Shown here: positions 16,551 to 27,057 of the stretch, piece after piece
Layout: each line of letters starts with the position of its first letter
Position numbering within the stretch: position 1 is the stretch's first letter
DNA from: Candidatus Brocadia carolinensis
Lineage (GTDB): Bacteria > Planctomycetota > Brocadiia > Brocadiales > Brocadiaceae
Assembly (NCBI GenBank): GCA_002009475.1
Contig: AYTS01000029.1
Location: 1-47,018, forward strand
DNA length: 47,018 nt
Reading direction: 5' to 3'
Position numbers and translations under genes: made by a program
Notes under the pieces: model-generated
The model's input: the letters and a program-made list of their open reading frames with translations, nothing else
Databases searched by the model: none
What the model was told of the DNA's origin: nothing

Positions 16551-17533
16551 CGAATAAGTGAAGATCCCCAGGTCAATCCGCCTCCAAACGCTACCAGCAT
16601 AACAAGATCTCCACTGGAGAGTCGACCTTCCTTTCTGGCCTCATCAATTGCAATAGGAATAGAGGCTGATGACGTATTGCCATATTTATCGATATTTACA
16701 AACGCTTTTTCCATGGGCAATCCAAGTTTTTCCATCGTTGCTTCAATAATTCTCAGGTTACTCTGATGGGGAATAATGAGATCGATATCATTTATCGTAA
16801 GGTCGTTTTTCGTTACCGTTTCCAGAATCAGGTTTGTTATATTATTAATTGCCAGTTTAAATACCTCTTTGCCCTTAAATTGAATATAATGCTCCCGCTG
16901 TTGTACCGATTCTATAGAGGCGGGAGTCTTCGCTCCCCCTCCAGGCATGATGAGGACATCTGCCTGTGACCCATCGGCAGCCAGGCTCGTAGAAAGAATC
17001 TCGTGTTTTGTACCGCTCTTTTGCATGACAACCGCACCGGCGCCGTCTCCAAACAATACACACGTGGTGCGGTCGGTATAGTCGGTAATCGTTGATAAGC
17101 ACTCCGCTCCTACCACGAGAACCGTTTCCATCGCCCCTGAATTTACAAAGCTTTGCCCGATAGACATTGCATAAATAAAGCCGGCACACGCCGCCAGAAT
17201 ATCAAACGCGCTCGCCCTGGTCGCGCCAAGTTTTTGTTGTATAAAACAGGACGTCGAAGGAAAGATATGATCCGGGGTAATTGTTGAGGTAATAATCATA
17301 TCCAAATCCTGGGGGGACACCCCGGCGTCTTCCATCGCCCTGAGTGCTGCCTGTGTGGCAAGATCGGAAGTTACTTGTCCGTTTTCAATGATCCGGCGTT
17401 CTTTAATACCTGTCCGCTGGATAATCCAGTCATCACTGGTATCAACCATTTTTTCTAAATCATAATTTGTCAAAACCTTGCCAGGCAGGTAGGATCCTAT
17501 ACCGGTAATAGACGCCCTTTGATTCTGTCGCAT
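16544..17533 (-). CDS. fabH: Beta-ketoacyl-ACP synthase III
   Basis: FabH starts fatty acid synthesis by condensing acyl-CoA with malonyl-ACP. The 329-residue protein has the Cys-His-Asn triad: Cys116 in DILAACAGFIYAM, His in IIPHQSNLRIIE and Asn in KYGNTSSAS. It ends with FGGGLTWGSSLIRW. It lies 45 bp downstream of plsX. Confidence 0.95.
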   Translation of the reverse strand: MRQNQRASITGIGSYLPGKVLTNYDLEKMVDTSDDWIIQRTGIKERRIIENGQVTSDLATQAALRAMEDAGVSPQDLDMIITSTITPDHIFPSTSCFIQQKLGATRASAFDILAACAGFIYAMSIGQSFVNSGAMETVLVVGAECLSTITDYTDRTTCVLFGDGAGAVVMQKSGTKHEILSTSLAADGSQADVLIMPGGGAKTPASIESVQQREHYIQFKGKEVFKLAINNITNLILETVTKNDLTINDIDLIIPHQSNLRIIEATMEKLGLPMEKAFVNIDKYGNTSSASIPIAIDEARKEGRLSSGDLVMLVAFGGGLTWGSSLIRW

Positions 17534-17578
17534 GTATACTCTTAAATTATCCAGAGGAGATTAATAGGGGCTCATCGG

Positions 17579-18596
17579 TTACGTAATACTTGCCGCAGGC
17601 ACATTGGTCTTTTCCAGTTCGGAAACAATATGCTCATTGACTTTATTTTTTGATAGCTGCAATGCAACCCGTATGGCATTATAAATAGCCTTGGAATCAG
17701 ACCTGCCGTGACAGATAATACATACACCGTTAACACCCAGCAAAGGCACACCGCCATATTCAGCGAAGTCCATTTTTGTCCTTAAAGGCGCGAAGGCAGG
17801 TTTGCACAAGAATAAACCCAATTTTGTCCAGAAACTTTTCATTGCTTCAGCCTTAATCGCCGACAAAAACCCTGTAGCGAGGCCTTCCGCAAATTTCAGC
17901 ATAACGTTCCCTACAAAACCCTCACAAACAACAATATCAGCCTTTCCATCAAATATTTCCCTACCTTCCACATTTCCCACGAAGGTTAACTGCGAATGGG
18001 AGAGTAGGGCAAACGTTTCTTTCGCCAGATCATTTCCCTTTGCATCTTCTTCGCCGATATTCAGAAGTCCTACCCGTGGTTCTTTAACACCAAAGATATA
18101 TTTACTGAATATCGTTGTCATAACGCCGTACTGAAAGAGGTGTATTGGTTTACAGGCAATATTTGCCCCTACGTCAATAACCAGACAGACGCCCGTCTTG
18201 GTAGGAAATGGAGCCGCAATGCCGGGCCGACGTACCCCTTTCAACGTTCGCAAATGCAATGTCGCTGCTGCAACGGTTGCTCCGGTATGGCCTGCACTGA
18301 CCATGGCTGCGGCTTCACCACTCGCCACAAGCTCCACACTTCGCGTGATTGATGAATTTATTTTCTGGCGTATGGAATATGTTGCGGGATCTTCCATATG
18401 AATCACTTGAGATGTGTGATGCGTAGTGATGTTTTTCGGGACCGTGCCGTATGATGCTAATTCCTGCTGTATTGCTTTTTCATCACCAACCAGCAAAATC
18501 TCACTATCTTGAAATTGCTGTGCAGCCAGGACAGATCCCTTAACAACCTCGTGGGGCGCCTTGTCCCCCCCCCATTGCATCTACCGCAACCTTCAT
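17579..18596 (-). CDS. plsX: Phosphate acyltransferase PlsX (one frameshift near the start)
   Basis: PlsX converts acyl-ACP to acyl-phosphate for phosphatidic acid synthesis. The true start is ATG at 18596 (MKVAVDAMGGDKAPHEVV), three bases after rpmF. A run of nine C on the plus strand (18565-18573; eight needed) breaks the frame seven codons in, so most of the protein appears to start later as MQWGGDKAPHE. Corrected length is about 338. Conserved elements include SAGHTGATVAAA, LLNIGEEDAKGN and VCEGFVGNVMLK. The rpmF-plsX-fabH-fabD order is typical. Confidence 0.9.
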
Positions 18597-18599
18597 AGC

Positions 18600-18827
18600 T
18601 TAGATTCCAACAGAAACGACCTGTTTACCCCGGTAATAGCCGCAGTTGTGACAAACCGTGTGTGGTTCATTCACCTGTTTGCAATGGGAACAAATATAAC
18701 GCTTGGATCGTATTCCGGCGCCTTTATCGATGTTTTCAGCAAGCGGAATAACAGGCGGGGTTAATTTGTCGTGAGTCCGTCTCTTTCGAGTTCTTGAATT
18801 TGAAAACCTTCTCTTTGGATTAGGCAT
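18600..18827 (-). CDS. rpmF: 50S ribosomal protein L32
   Basis: The 75-residue L32 starts MPNPKRRFSNSRTRKRRTHD and has the zinc-ribbon cysteines in YICSHCKQVNEPHTVCHNCGYY. A TTTTAGAGGTGATAT ribosome binding region precedes it. It leads the fatty acid operon, an arrangement seen in many bacteria. Confidence 0.95.
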   Translation of the reverse strand: MPNPKRRFSNSRTRKRRTHDKLTPPVIPLAENIDKGAGIRSKRYICSHCKQVNEPHTVCHNCGYYRGKQVVSVGI

Positions 18828-19019
18828 ATATCACCTCTAAAAAAAAATTTCACACTATCACAAAAAGTATACCAGATTGTAAAAACATCGTACCATTTCA
18901 TTCTCTTTTTTTCTTTTGGCACCCAGACATAAGTTCTTTTATTTTTTAACTATAGACATCTTATTATGCTTTGGTAAGAAATAGATAAAAATCATATATA
19001 TAAGAATTCCAAACGGAGA

Positions 19020-19048
19020 ATTCTATAGACAACTATATTCAATGTCAA
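19020..19048 (-). promoter_or_regulatory. Strong sigma-70-type promoter for the rpmF-fab operon
   Basis: On the minus strand TTGACA (19048-19043), a 17-bp spacer and TAGAAT (19025-19020). It lies in the 308-bp gap between alaS and rpmF, giving a leader of about 185 nt. A second candidate, an extended -10 TGGTATACT at 18874-18866, lies nearer to rpmF. Confidence 0.55.
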
Positions 19049-19135
19049 GCAAAAACTCAGAGGCACCATGCGTTCTGAAGTGCATGTCGGTGTTTTGTTT
19101 GTGTTGTACCATTCGTCAAAATTTTTGTTAATACT

Positions 19136-21807
19136 CTATACTGCAGGCGAACTTGCCCCAGCAAGTATTTTTTTGCTTAACAGCTCCGCGGCAAAATTAA
19201 GCGCCTCATCAAGTTTTTCCGCCCATTGCCCTCCTGCCTGCGCCATCTCCGGCCTGCCTCCACCGCCTCCACCAACCACTTTTGCCACTTCCTTTGAGAT
19301 GTTTCCCGCATGCAAACCACACTTGACCAGCTTTGGACTTAAAGCGGCAATAATCGTTACCCGTCCATCTTGCGCAGTGCCTAATATGATTGCTGCTTCT
19401 TTGGCTGATTTCATCAACATGTCCGCCGTTTTTCTCAGATCGTCAGCGGTTGCATCCTCTACTTTTCTTGCAATAATTTTTACCCCAGACACTTCTTTAG
19501 CATTCTCAACAAAAGAATCCACCTTGCCGCTTATCTCTTTTTGTTTTACCTTGTGAACCTCTTTATGGAGATTTTTTAATTCACTTAACAAGTCATGCAC
19601 CTTGAGAACCAGCTTTTCCTCAGGCGTATTCAAAACACCACACACCTCCTGAAGAAGACCTTCTTTTTCCCTGTCTCTGTTTAATGCCGCCATGCCGGTC
19701 ATTGCTTCAATACGTCTAATCCCGGCAGCAACAGAGGACTCTCCGATGATCCTCAGCAATCCTATTTCCCCTGAATAATTTACGTGGGTCCCACCGCACA
19801 GTTCCTTGCTGAAGTCACCAATCGACGCCATCCTGACCAACTCCCCGTATTTTTCTCCAAACAGGGCTATGGCACCAGCATTCCTAGCCTCCTGGATAGA
19901 TAATTCCTTTACAGCTACCGGTACGTTTTCCAGAATGATCTCATTAACCATATCTTCAATTCGTATGATTTCTTCTTTTGTCAGAGCGGAGAAATGATGA
20001 AAATCAAAGCGCAGCCGGTCGGGAGTTACCAGGGATCCCGACTGCTCTGCATGTTGCCCTATCACTTTTCGCAAGACATAATGGAGAATATGGGTTGCCG
20101 AGTGGTTTCGCCGGATGGAGTTCCGCCGCTGAAGGTCAATTTTGGCATGAACCACACTCCCTTTCCTGATATCTCCTTTTGTCACCTTTCCCATGTGGAG
20201 GATGAAATCATTATTTTTTTTCGTATCGGCAATTCTGACCTGGCTTCCATTCGATTCCAGCACCCCGGTGTCACCAATCTGCCCACCCGATTCCCCGTAA
20301 AAAGGCGTCCGGTCTAAAACAACCGTAAGGTCACTCCCTGCGCTGGCTGTATCAACCAGTTGATCACCTTGGATAAGGGCAATTACCTTCGCTTCACATG
20401 CACCTTCCTTATAACCAAGAAATTCTGTACCTTTCGAGATATCCTTTATCTTGCTTAGTGGTCCGGTGTCAAAGACCTGGCCTGTCATCTGTGATGATGT
20501 CCTTGCCTGTATCCGTTGCTTCTTGAGTTCATTTTCAAAACCATCCTTATCTACCGTAAATCCTTTTTCACCGAGAATCAGTTCCGTCATATCCAGAGGG
20601 AAACCATAGGTGTCATATAATTTAAAGGCTTCCTGGCCTGAAAGAACCTTTTGTCTGTTTTTTTTGTAAAGCATCCATCAGCTCTTTCAACCTGGCTGTC
20701 CCCAGTTCTAAAGTTTCGTGAAATTTTTCTTCTTCACTCTTCACAATCCGTGCAATGTTTTCCCGACGCTGCCTGATATCGGGATAGTATTCCTGCATTA
20801 CATTGCTTACAATCGGCACCAATTTGTATAAAAAAACACTCTTTTATGCCTAATTGCGTGCCATCCCGTATAGCGCGCCGCAACAGCCGCCTCTCAACAT
20901 AGCCCCGCCCCTCATTGCCGGGCAGAACGCCGTCAGAAATACAAAATACACACGCCTTCACGTGGTCTGCAATCCGGCGCATGAGTATGGCATGCTCTAT
21001 TTGTCCGTTATATTTTACCTGGGTAATTTCTTCTAAAGATTTGATGATGGGACTGAAGATATCAATGTCGAAGTTGGTTTGCACTCCCTGTATGACCCGT
21101 GCCATCCTTTCCAGCCCCATGCCCGTATCAACATTTTTATGAGGTAACGGTGTTAGTTTGCCGCCTTCTGTACGGTCGTATTGCGTAAACACGAGATTCC
21201 ATATCTCGACAAACCGGTCACAATCGCAGGCAGGTTCGCATTCTTTTCGCCCACAACCAATCCTCTCTCCCTGATCAAAGAATATCTCAGAACACGGGCC
21301 GCATGGCCCATTGGGTCCCAGAAGGGGTGCGTTCGCCGGCCAAAAGTTGTCTTTTTCGCCGTAGCGATAAATCTTTGCCTTAGGCACACCAACATATTTT
21401 TCCCAGATTTCATACGATTCCTGATCGTCGTTATAAACGCTAACACTCAGACGGTCCTCTGGAATTTTTAACTCCTGTACCAGAAATTCCCATGCCCATT
21501 CAATGGTCTCTTTCTTAAAATAATCTCCAAAGGAAAAATTGCCCAACATCTCAAAAAATGTATGATGTGAGGCGGTCCTCCCTACATTATCGATGTCGCC
21601 CGTACGGAGACACTTCTGGCAGGTGGTTGCCTTTTTAAATTCTAAATTCCCTTTGCCCAGAAACATGTCTTTGAACTGATTCATCCCGGCACCGGTAAAG
21701 AGGAGCGTGGGGTCATTCTGGGGAACCAATGAGTCACTGGGCCAGATTACGTGAGATTTTCTCTCAAAGAATTTCAGGAATTTATTACGAATCTCATTTG
21801 TCTTCAT
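19136..21807 (-). CDS. alaS: Alanyl-tRNA synthetase (two frameshifts)
   Basis: It reconstructs to about 889 residues. Catalytic class II domain: MKTNEIRNKFLKFFERKSH, then LLFTGAGMNQFKDMFLG and TTCQKCLRTGDIDNVG. Editing domain: HSATHILHYVLRKV and the zinc motif with FSKELCGGTHV. The C-terminal oligomerisation domain ends with a glycine-rich VVGGGGGGRPEMAQAGG. The frame breaks twice in the middle: at seven A (plus 20830-20836; six needed) and at eight T (20658-20665; seven needed). Each is one extra base. The enzyme is essential, so the breaks are more likely sequence errors than true lesions. It starts 9 bp after recA. Confidence 0.92.
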
Positions 21808-21816
21808 AACGATGAA

Positions 21817-22908
21817 TTACTTTTCACCCTTCTTGGAAGCGGGCTCGGCCTTCATTTTTTCCGTGGTTTTTTCAGGGGGTTTTTCTGAAACCATGTCCGG
21901 CCTTATCTTCTTTAGAATCGCCTGCTCAAGTTCTTTCATCAATTCAGGTTTTCCTTCAATAAACTGCCGGGAATTTTCCCTTCCTTGCCCTAATCGAATT
22001 TCACCGTAAGAAAACCAGGTACCAGACTTTTCAATAATTTGGTGTTCGACACCAAGATCAATGATGTCGCCTACACGTGATATGCCGGTATTATAAAGAA
22101 TGTCAAACTCCGCCTTCTTAAAAGGTGCTGCAACCTTATTCTTGGCAATTGTTGCGCGCACCCTGTTTCCAATGGTCACCTCGCCATCTTTTATGCCGCC
22201 AATCCTTCGGATATCAATACGCACCGAAGAGTAAAATTTTAATGCCCTGCCACCGGGAGTTGTTTCCGGGTTTCCGCCGTACATAACCCCGATTTTTTCA
22301 CGAATCTGGTTAATAAAGATGACGCTGGTGTTAGATTTAGAAATACAACCGGTTAATTTACGCAAGGCCTGCGACATGAGCCTGGCCTGCAATCCCACAT
22401 GCGTATCACCCATCTCCCCTTCAATTTCAGCGCGGGGAACCAGGGCTGCGACAGAATCGATGGCGATAATATCTACGGCATTACTCCTTACCAGCAATTC
22501 TGCAATCTCAAGCGCCTGCTCTCCCGTGTCGGGCTGGTTAACCATAAGATTGTTCAGGTCTACCCCCAATTTCTTGGCATAATCAGGGTCGAGGGCGTGT
22601 TCAGCGTCAATGAAGGCTGCCGTCCCACCCTCTTTCTGTGCATTCGCAATAATATGGAGCGTCAGGGTGGTTTTGCCTGAAGATTCAGGGCCAAATATTT
22701 CAATCACCCTTCCCCGTGGAATGCCCCCTACACCCAAAGCAATATCCAGAGATAATGCACCGGTCGAAATGGTCGGGACGTCCACCTTCGTCTGTCCACC
22801 CAGTTTCATGATCGTCCCTTTTCCGTACTGCTTCTCAATCTGTGAGATCGCCCGTTCTAACGCCTGATGACGCTTTTCCTTGTCTGCATCTTCTGGTTTG
22901 GATATCAT
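21817..22908 (-). CDS. recA: RecA recombinase
   Basis: RecA forms filaments on single-stranded DNA, drives strand exchange and triggers LexA cleavage. The 363-residue protein has Walker A GPESSGKT at 73-80, Walker B in [17 protein letters not shown], and loop 2 around [17 protein letters not shown]. The tail is rich in Lys and Glu ([18 protein letters not shown]). I found no recognisable SOS box in the 99-bp gap upstream. Confidence 0.97.
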   Translation of the reverse strand: MISKPEDADKEKRHQALERAISQIEKQYGKGTIMKLGGQTKVDVPTISTGALSLDIALGVGGIPRGRVIEIFGPESSGKTTLTLHIIANAQKEGGTAAFIDAEHALDPDYAKKLGVDLNNLMVNQPDTGEQALEIAELLVRSNAVDIIAIDSVAALVPRAEIEGEMGDTHVGLQARLMSQALRKLTGCISKSNTSVIFINQIREKIGVMYGGNPETTPGGRALKFYSSVRIDIRRIGGIKDGEVTIGNRVRATIAKNKVAAPFKKAEFDILYNTGISRVGDIIDLGVEHQIIEKSGTWFSYGEIRLGQGRENSRQFIEGKPELMKELEQAILKKIRPDMVSEKPPEKTTEKMKAEPASKKGEK

Positions 22909-23007
22909 AATTCACCCATACAAAAAGTCACACGTATTAAATCAGACCTTCGGCTACTTTTTAGCGGAACCGGGGCAGGTACGCTACCAGCTTGAAATTT
23001 ATAAACG

Positions 23008-23571
23008 TTAAACTAAATCAACACCCTGTAATTTCGTATAACGAGGTCCCTTCGGTAACAGGTCGCTCTTCATTAAAACCACCTGTGCCACATGGTCAGA
23101 GCCAAAATCAAACCCATGGTACGAATTCAGTTTTTCTATCAGTCTTTTTACATTTCTGCGAGTTTTGATGCGCCCCACCGTAAGGTGTGCAGTAAATTTA
23201 CGCTCCTCATGTTCCACACCCAGCGTCATGAATTGCTTGTCCAGGCTTTCATGGATTTTTTCCAGAACCCTGCTTGTATCTATTACGTCAGCGAAAATAA
23301 CCCGCGGACTTTTCTCTGCTGGAAGAACACCCACTCCTCTGTAATCAAGATTAAACGGCTTTATATGAGTTACAGCATCTTTTATTATGGTAGCAACTGT
23401 TTCCTTTTTTTCTTCGTCGAGAGAACCGATAAACTTTACCGTAATATGAAGGTTTTCAGGGGTAACCCAGCTTACATCTGCATCTACCTTTTTCAGCCCT
23501 TCTTGAAATTCCGCTAATTTTTTTCGGATTTCCTCGGAAATTTCAACTGCAACAAAAAGCCTTATGTTCAT
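23008..23571 (-). CDS. thpR: RNA 2',3'-cyclic phosphodiesterase (2H family)
   Basis: This 187-residue protein belongs to the 2H phosphoesterases formerly called 2'-5' RNA ligases. The two HxTx motifs are LHITVKF (His42) and AHLTVGR (His129), and the spacing is typical. It hydrolyses 2',3'-cyclic phosphate at RNA ends in vitro; the cell role is unclear. It lies just upstream of recA on the same strand, an order also common in Firmicutes. Confidence 0.9.
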   Translation of the reverse strand: MNIRLFVAVEISEEIRKKLAEFQEGLKKVDADVSWVTPENLHITVKFIGSLDEEKKETVATIIKDAVTHIKPFNLDYRGVGVLPAEKSPRVIFADVIDTSRVLEKIHESLDKQFMTLGVEHEERKFTAHLTVGRIKTRRNVKRLIEKLNSYHGFDFGSDHVAQVVLMKSDLLPKGPRYTKLQGVDLV

Positions 23572-23652
23572 AGAACATTTGCATACATACTTAATTTACT
23601 ATGCTGCTATGCAAACCTAAGATATCTGCAAGATCTGCGTTTCCCTTTAAAA

Positions 23653-24990
23653 TCAAAACCTCGCAGATACTGAGATTTCACACAAATTTTTTATGGCATA
23701 GTCGAGTCTTTTTAAGGTTTTTTCTTTTCCCAGCAACTCCATGGTTTCAAAAATACCGGCACTCACACTCTTTCCCGTAATGGCCACACGTATTGGCTGT
23801 GCAAGTTTGGAAAATCCAACGCCAAGCGCTTCCGTTAGAGCACGAAGTGCGTCTTCTAACTTTTTTTTATCAAAAGTATCTACCTGGGAAATGGCTGAAT
23901 GTACTTCTTTTAGTAACGCACCAATCCCTTCTTTCCTGAGAAATTTGTCTGCCGCCGCCTGTTCGTATTCGATCATATCGGTAAAGAAGAATCTTGTCTG
24001 GTTCAGCAGATCCTGAAACGTCTTGAAACGTTCATGATATAGTTTTACAAGGTTCGTCAGCCACTCCCCGGGTATTTCTACCGTAGCATTGCCTGATTTT
24101 TCAAAAAATCTTTTCACCTCAGCAGTCAATAATTCAACAGGGGTATTTTTGATGTACTGACCATTCATCCAATCGAGTTTTGTATTATTGAATTGTGCGC
24201 TCGTCTTATTTGCACGCTTCAAGGTAAATTTTTCAATCATTTCTGTAATCGATATAATCTCCTGGTCGTTTCCGGGAGACCACCCCAGCAGAGCGAGAAA
24301 ATTTACCAAAGCATGCGGCAAATAGCCCTTGTCCCGGTACTCAGTTACGGATGTTGCTCCATGACGTTTACTTAGCCTAGAGCCGTCTTCCCCCAGGATC
24401 ATGGGGATGTGGGCAAATTCCGGTAGTTTAAATCCAAATGCCTGGTAAAGAGCGATCTGCTTAGGCGTGTTCGATATATGGTCGTCTCCTCTGATAATAT
24501 GGGTAATTCCCATCTCGGCGTCGTCTACCACGCATGCAAAATTATAGGTAGGGAAACCATCGGCCTTAAGGATGACAAAATCCTCAATAAGAGACGTGTC
24601 AAAGGTGATAGTACCATGAATAAGGTCATTAATCTCCGTCACCCCATCTTGCATCCTGAAACGAATCGCCTTTCGTCCCTCAGCATCCGTATCGTAAAAG
24701 GCCTTACCATTCGACACGAGCTTCTCTGCATTTTGCTTATAAATAGATAACCTTTGGCTTTGGAAATACGGACCTTCATCCCATTCCAATCCCAGCCATT
24801 TCATGCTATCGAGGATAGCCTGCGTGGCTGCTTCGGTAGAACGTTGCTGATCCGTATCTTCTATCCGCAGCAGGAAAACTCCCTTATTGTGCCGTGCAAA
24901 AAGCCAGTTAAAAAGTGCCGTCCGTGCCCCGCCAATATGAAGATAACCCGTAGGACTAGGCGCAAAGCGAACCTTAATGTTAGAACTCAA
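23653..24990 (-). CDS. gltX: Glutamyl-tRNA synthetase, compact form
   Basis: Class I synthetase with HIGH as PTGYLHIGGARTALFNWL and KMSKS as SRLSKRHG. I choose the TTG at 24990 (LSSNIKVRFAPSPTG) because AAGGA lies seven bases upstream; a TTG at 25017 is also open. The result is 445 residues, shorter than the usual 470-490. The missing part is the segment after GKAFY, where most bacterial GltX have 30-40 residues with zinc-binding cysteines. Here GKAFYDTDAEGRKAIRF joins directly. The catalytic and anticodon domains are otherwise present. Confidence 0.92.
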   Translation of the reverse strand: MSSNIKVRFAPSPTGYLHIGGARTALFNWLFARHNKGVFLLRIEDTDQQRSTEAATQAILDSMKWLGLEWDEGPYFQSQRLSIYKQNAEKLVSNGKAFYDTDAEGRKAIRFRMQDGVTEINDLIHGTITFDTSLIEDFVILKADGFPTYNFACVVDDAEMGITHIIRGDDHISNTPKQIALYQAFGFKLPEFAHIPMILGEDGSRLSKRHGATSVTEYRDKGYLPHALVNFLALLGWSPGNDQEIISITEMIEKFTLKRANKTSAQFNNTKLDWMNGQYIKNTPVELLTAEVKRFFEKSGNATVEIPGEWLTNLVKLYHERFKTFQDLLNQTRFFFTDMIEYEQAAADKFLRKEGIGALLKEVHSAISQVDTFDKKKLEDALRALTEALGVGFSKLAQPIRVAITGKSVSAGIFETMELLGKEKTLKRLDYAIKNLCEISVSARF

Positions 24991-25240
24991 ACCTGCTTCC
25001 TTAACGATAAAAATCAATAAAATTTATAAACGGATATGATAACGAATCTGGAATAAAAGTGTCAAGCGATTTATTGGTTGATAAGAGATGCTTGTATAAG
25101 AACGACTTAAGAGAAAGAGAAGATTTTGCAAAGAATCTCTGTTATAGAAATCTAAAAACACAACTTACGCGATTAAATAAATTATATTTCTTTAAGTGCC
25201 TGTTAATAATACTGATACGAAAGTGGACAAGTATTATTGT

Positions 25241-25269
25241 TTGACTTGATGCCTCTTTCTTGGTATTAT
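25241..25269 (+). promoter_or_regulatory. Sigma-70-type promoter of dnaA
   Basis: TTGACT (25241-25246), a 17-bp spacer, and TATTAT (25264-25269). The dnaA ATG at 25436 would have a leader of about 160 nt. The 418-bp gap 25018-25435 is AT-rich and holds no convincing gene; it separates the minus-strand from the plus-strand gene blocks. Confidence 0.6.
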
Positions 25270-25435
25270 CCCACCCTATTTTTTTCAGAGTGCGTTGGAT
25301 TTTTCTGCGAAGTACGGCTCTTTTCCAGCGTTCATTTCTCTTTATTTTTTCTGGTTCCTTCAGGTGATTGTTGGCTTATTCTTTGAGCCTTTGTCAACGA
25401 ATTGAAGTTCAAAGAAACTACCACGATACTCTACC

Positions 25436-26782
25436 ATGTTAGAGACACACGCGGTTTCCGATAGTGAAAAAGATTTTATACTCAAAGGCGTATTGTCTAC
25501 AATAAAAGAGGTTGTTACTGCTCAACAGTATGACACCTGGTTTTCATTTCTCAGGGTATCGTCTGTTACTGGCAATAGTATTACCTTTGTTACACCAACA
25601 TCTTTTGTCCGCGAGTGGCTTAATAGCCATTACAACGACCTTTTCTCAAGTGCGGTATATAAAGTGTTGAATTCCTCAAGAGAAATCATATTTTCCACAG
25701 AGGAAGAGATATTTAGTCAATTATCCGTTGTATCTTTTTCCCCAGAGGAGGCTCTTGCAGGTAAAAGATTTCCTGAAGAAAACTATTGTGCGCCACTAAA
25801 CAAATACTATAGCTTTGACAATTTTGTTGTCGGTCCATGCAACAGATTAGCACATGCAGCAGCCATTGCCGTTTCAGAATCACCAGGCCTTGCATATAAT
25901 CCGTTGTTTATCCATGGTGCTTCCGGCCTAGGAAAGACTCATCTCCTGCATGCTATAAATAATATATTATCATCCAAACATAGATTAAAGACTCTTTATC
26001 AACCCTGTGAGCGTTTTGTAAATCATTACATTTCCACCATACGAACAAATAGCTGGGACTCTTTTAGAGTTTTTTACAGAAACATCGATGCACTTCTCAT
26101 AGACGATATACAGGCGTTTGAAAATTCACAGGGAAGCAGAGAGGAGTTTTTTCATACATTTAATACCCTATATAATGCCAAAAAACAAATCGTCATTACG
26201 AGTGATTGTCCTCCTGAATCTATTGCCACTCTTGAAGATAGACTCATTTCTCGTTTTAAATGGGGGCTTCTCTGCAGTATAGATAATACAACACGGGAGA
26301 CGCGCATTGCAATTGCAGAAAAAAAGGCATCGCTATGGGGTATTAACTTGTCACACGAAGCAGCATCATATCTTGCAGAAAATGTAACCGGCAGTATCCG
26401 TGAACTCGAAGGCGCTATCGCGCGCCTGAGCCGGGAGGAAAAATTAACCAAAAATAGCATTACCCTTGACCGCATAAGAAAAATTGTTTGTGAGCTTTCG
26501 GCAAATAGAAAGTACATCAGTATAGAAACTGTCATTAGGGCCGTCTCTGAGAGATTTAACGTACGAGTCTCACAACTTCAATCAAGATGCAGAACAAGAA
26601 GTCTCGCACTTCCCAGACAAATAGCAATGCATCTATCAAGAAAATTAACTAAGATGTCATTAATGGAAATTGGTGGATACCTGGGTGGAAGAGATCACTC
26701 AACGGTAATCCACGCGGATGAGAAAATAACTAAGATGTCAAAAAAAAGACAAAAACCTTACTATTATGCTTCAGAAGCTTGA
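25436..26782 (+). CDS. dnaA: Chromosomal replication initiator DnaA
   Basis: DnaA binds origin boxes and opens the duplex. The 448-residue protein has domain I (about 1-85), AAA+ with Walker A GASGLGKT at 161-168 and Walker B ALLIDDIQAFEN, and a C-terminal DNA-binding domain with the signature GGRDHSTVIHADEKI. Domain II is short. dnaN, a DciA-like gene and gyrB follow. A DnaA-box-like TTTTCCACA occurs inside the gene at about 25690. Confidence 0.96.
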   Translation: MLETHAVSDSEKDFILKGVLSTIKEVVTAQQYDTWFSFLRVSSVTGNSITFVTPTSFVREWLNSHYNDLFSSAVYKVLNSSREIIFSTEEEIFSQLSVVSFSPEEALAGKRFPEENYCAPLNKYYSFDNFVVGPCNRLAHAAAIAVSESPGLAYNPLFIHGASGLGKTHLLHAINNILSSKHRLKTLYQPCERFVNHYISTIRTNSWDSFRVFYRNIDALLIDDIQAFENSQGSREEFFHTFNTLYNAKKQIVITSDCPPESIATLEDRLISRFKWGLLCSIDNTTRETRIAIAEKKASLWGINLSHEAASYLAENVTGSIRELEGAIARLSREEKLTKNSITLDRIRKIVCELSANRKYISIETVIRAVSERFNVRVSQLQSRCRTRSLALPRQIAMHLSRKLTKMSLMEIGGYLGGRDHSTVIHADEKITKMSKKRQKPYYYASEA

Positions 26783-26974
26783 GAGCGAATTGCAAAAGTA
26801 AGTAGTATGTTCATAAAATGTAGAATATTCATGGAAGTTTATTAAAAACAATGTCTGATACGAGGAATCATGAGTTTCTTGTCCTGCAATGGAGTATGGT
26901 GAAATATAAACCTTCTACAGGTTTTCTACAATAAATAAATGATGTATATTGCTATTCCTTAGATAGTTAAGCTT

Positions 26975-27003
26975 CTTATCATCGAAATGTAACACTATAT
27001 AAT
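26975..27003 (+). promoter_or_regulatory. Candidate promoter of dnaN
   Basis: TATAAT at 26998-27003 with a weak TTATCA at 26976-26981 and a 16-bp spacer. The 275-bp dnaA-dnaN gap is very AT-rich and holds no gene. It could be part of the origin, but I see no cluster of DnaA boxes. Confidence 0.4.
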
Positions 27004-27057
27004 AAGATTACAATAAATAAATTCTTTAAAAACATAATAATAAAATAGGAATAAAAC

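Noticed and set aside
22909..23007. SOS (LexA) box in front of recA
   Set aside because: No CTGT-N8-ACAG or GAAC-N4-GTTC type palindrome is present in the gap.
25059..25244. 61-residue plus-strand frame between gltX and dnaA
   Set aside because: AT-rich, no ribosome binding site, Leu/Lys/Arg composition of chance, and it overlaps the dnaA promoter region.
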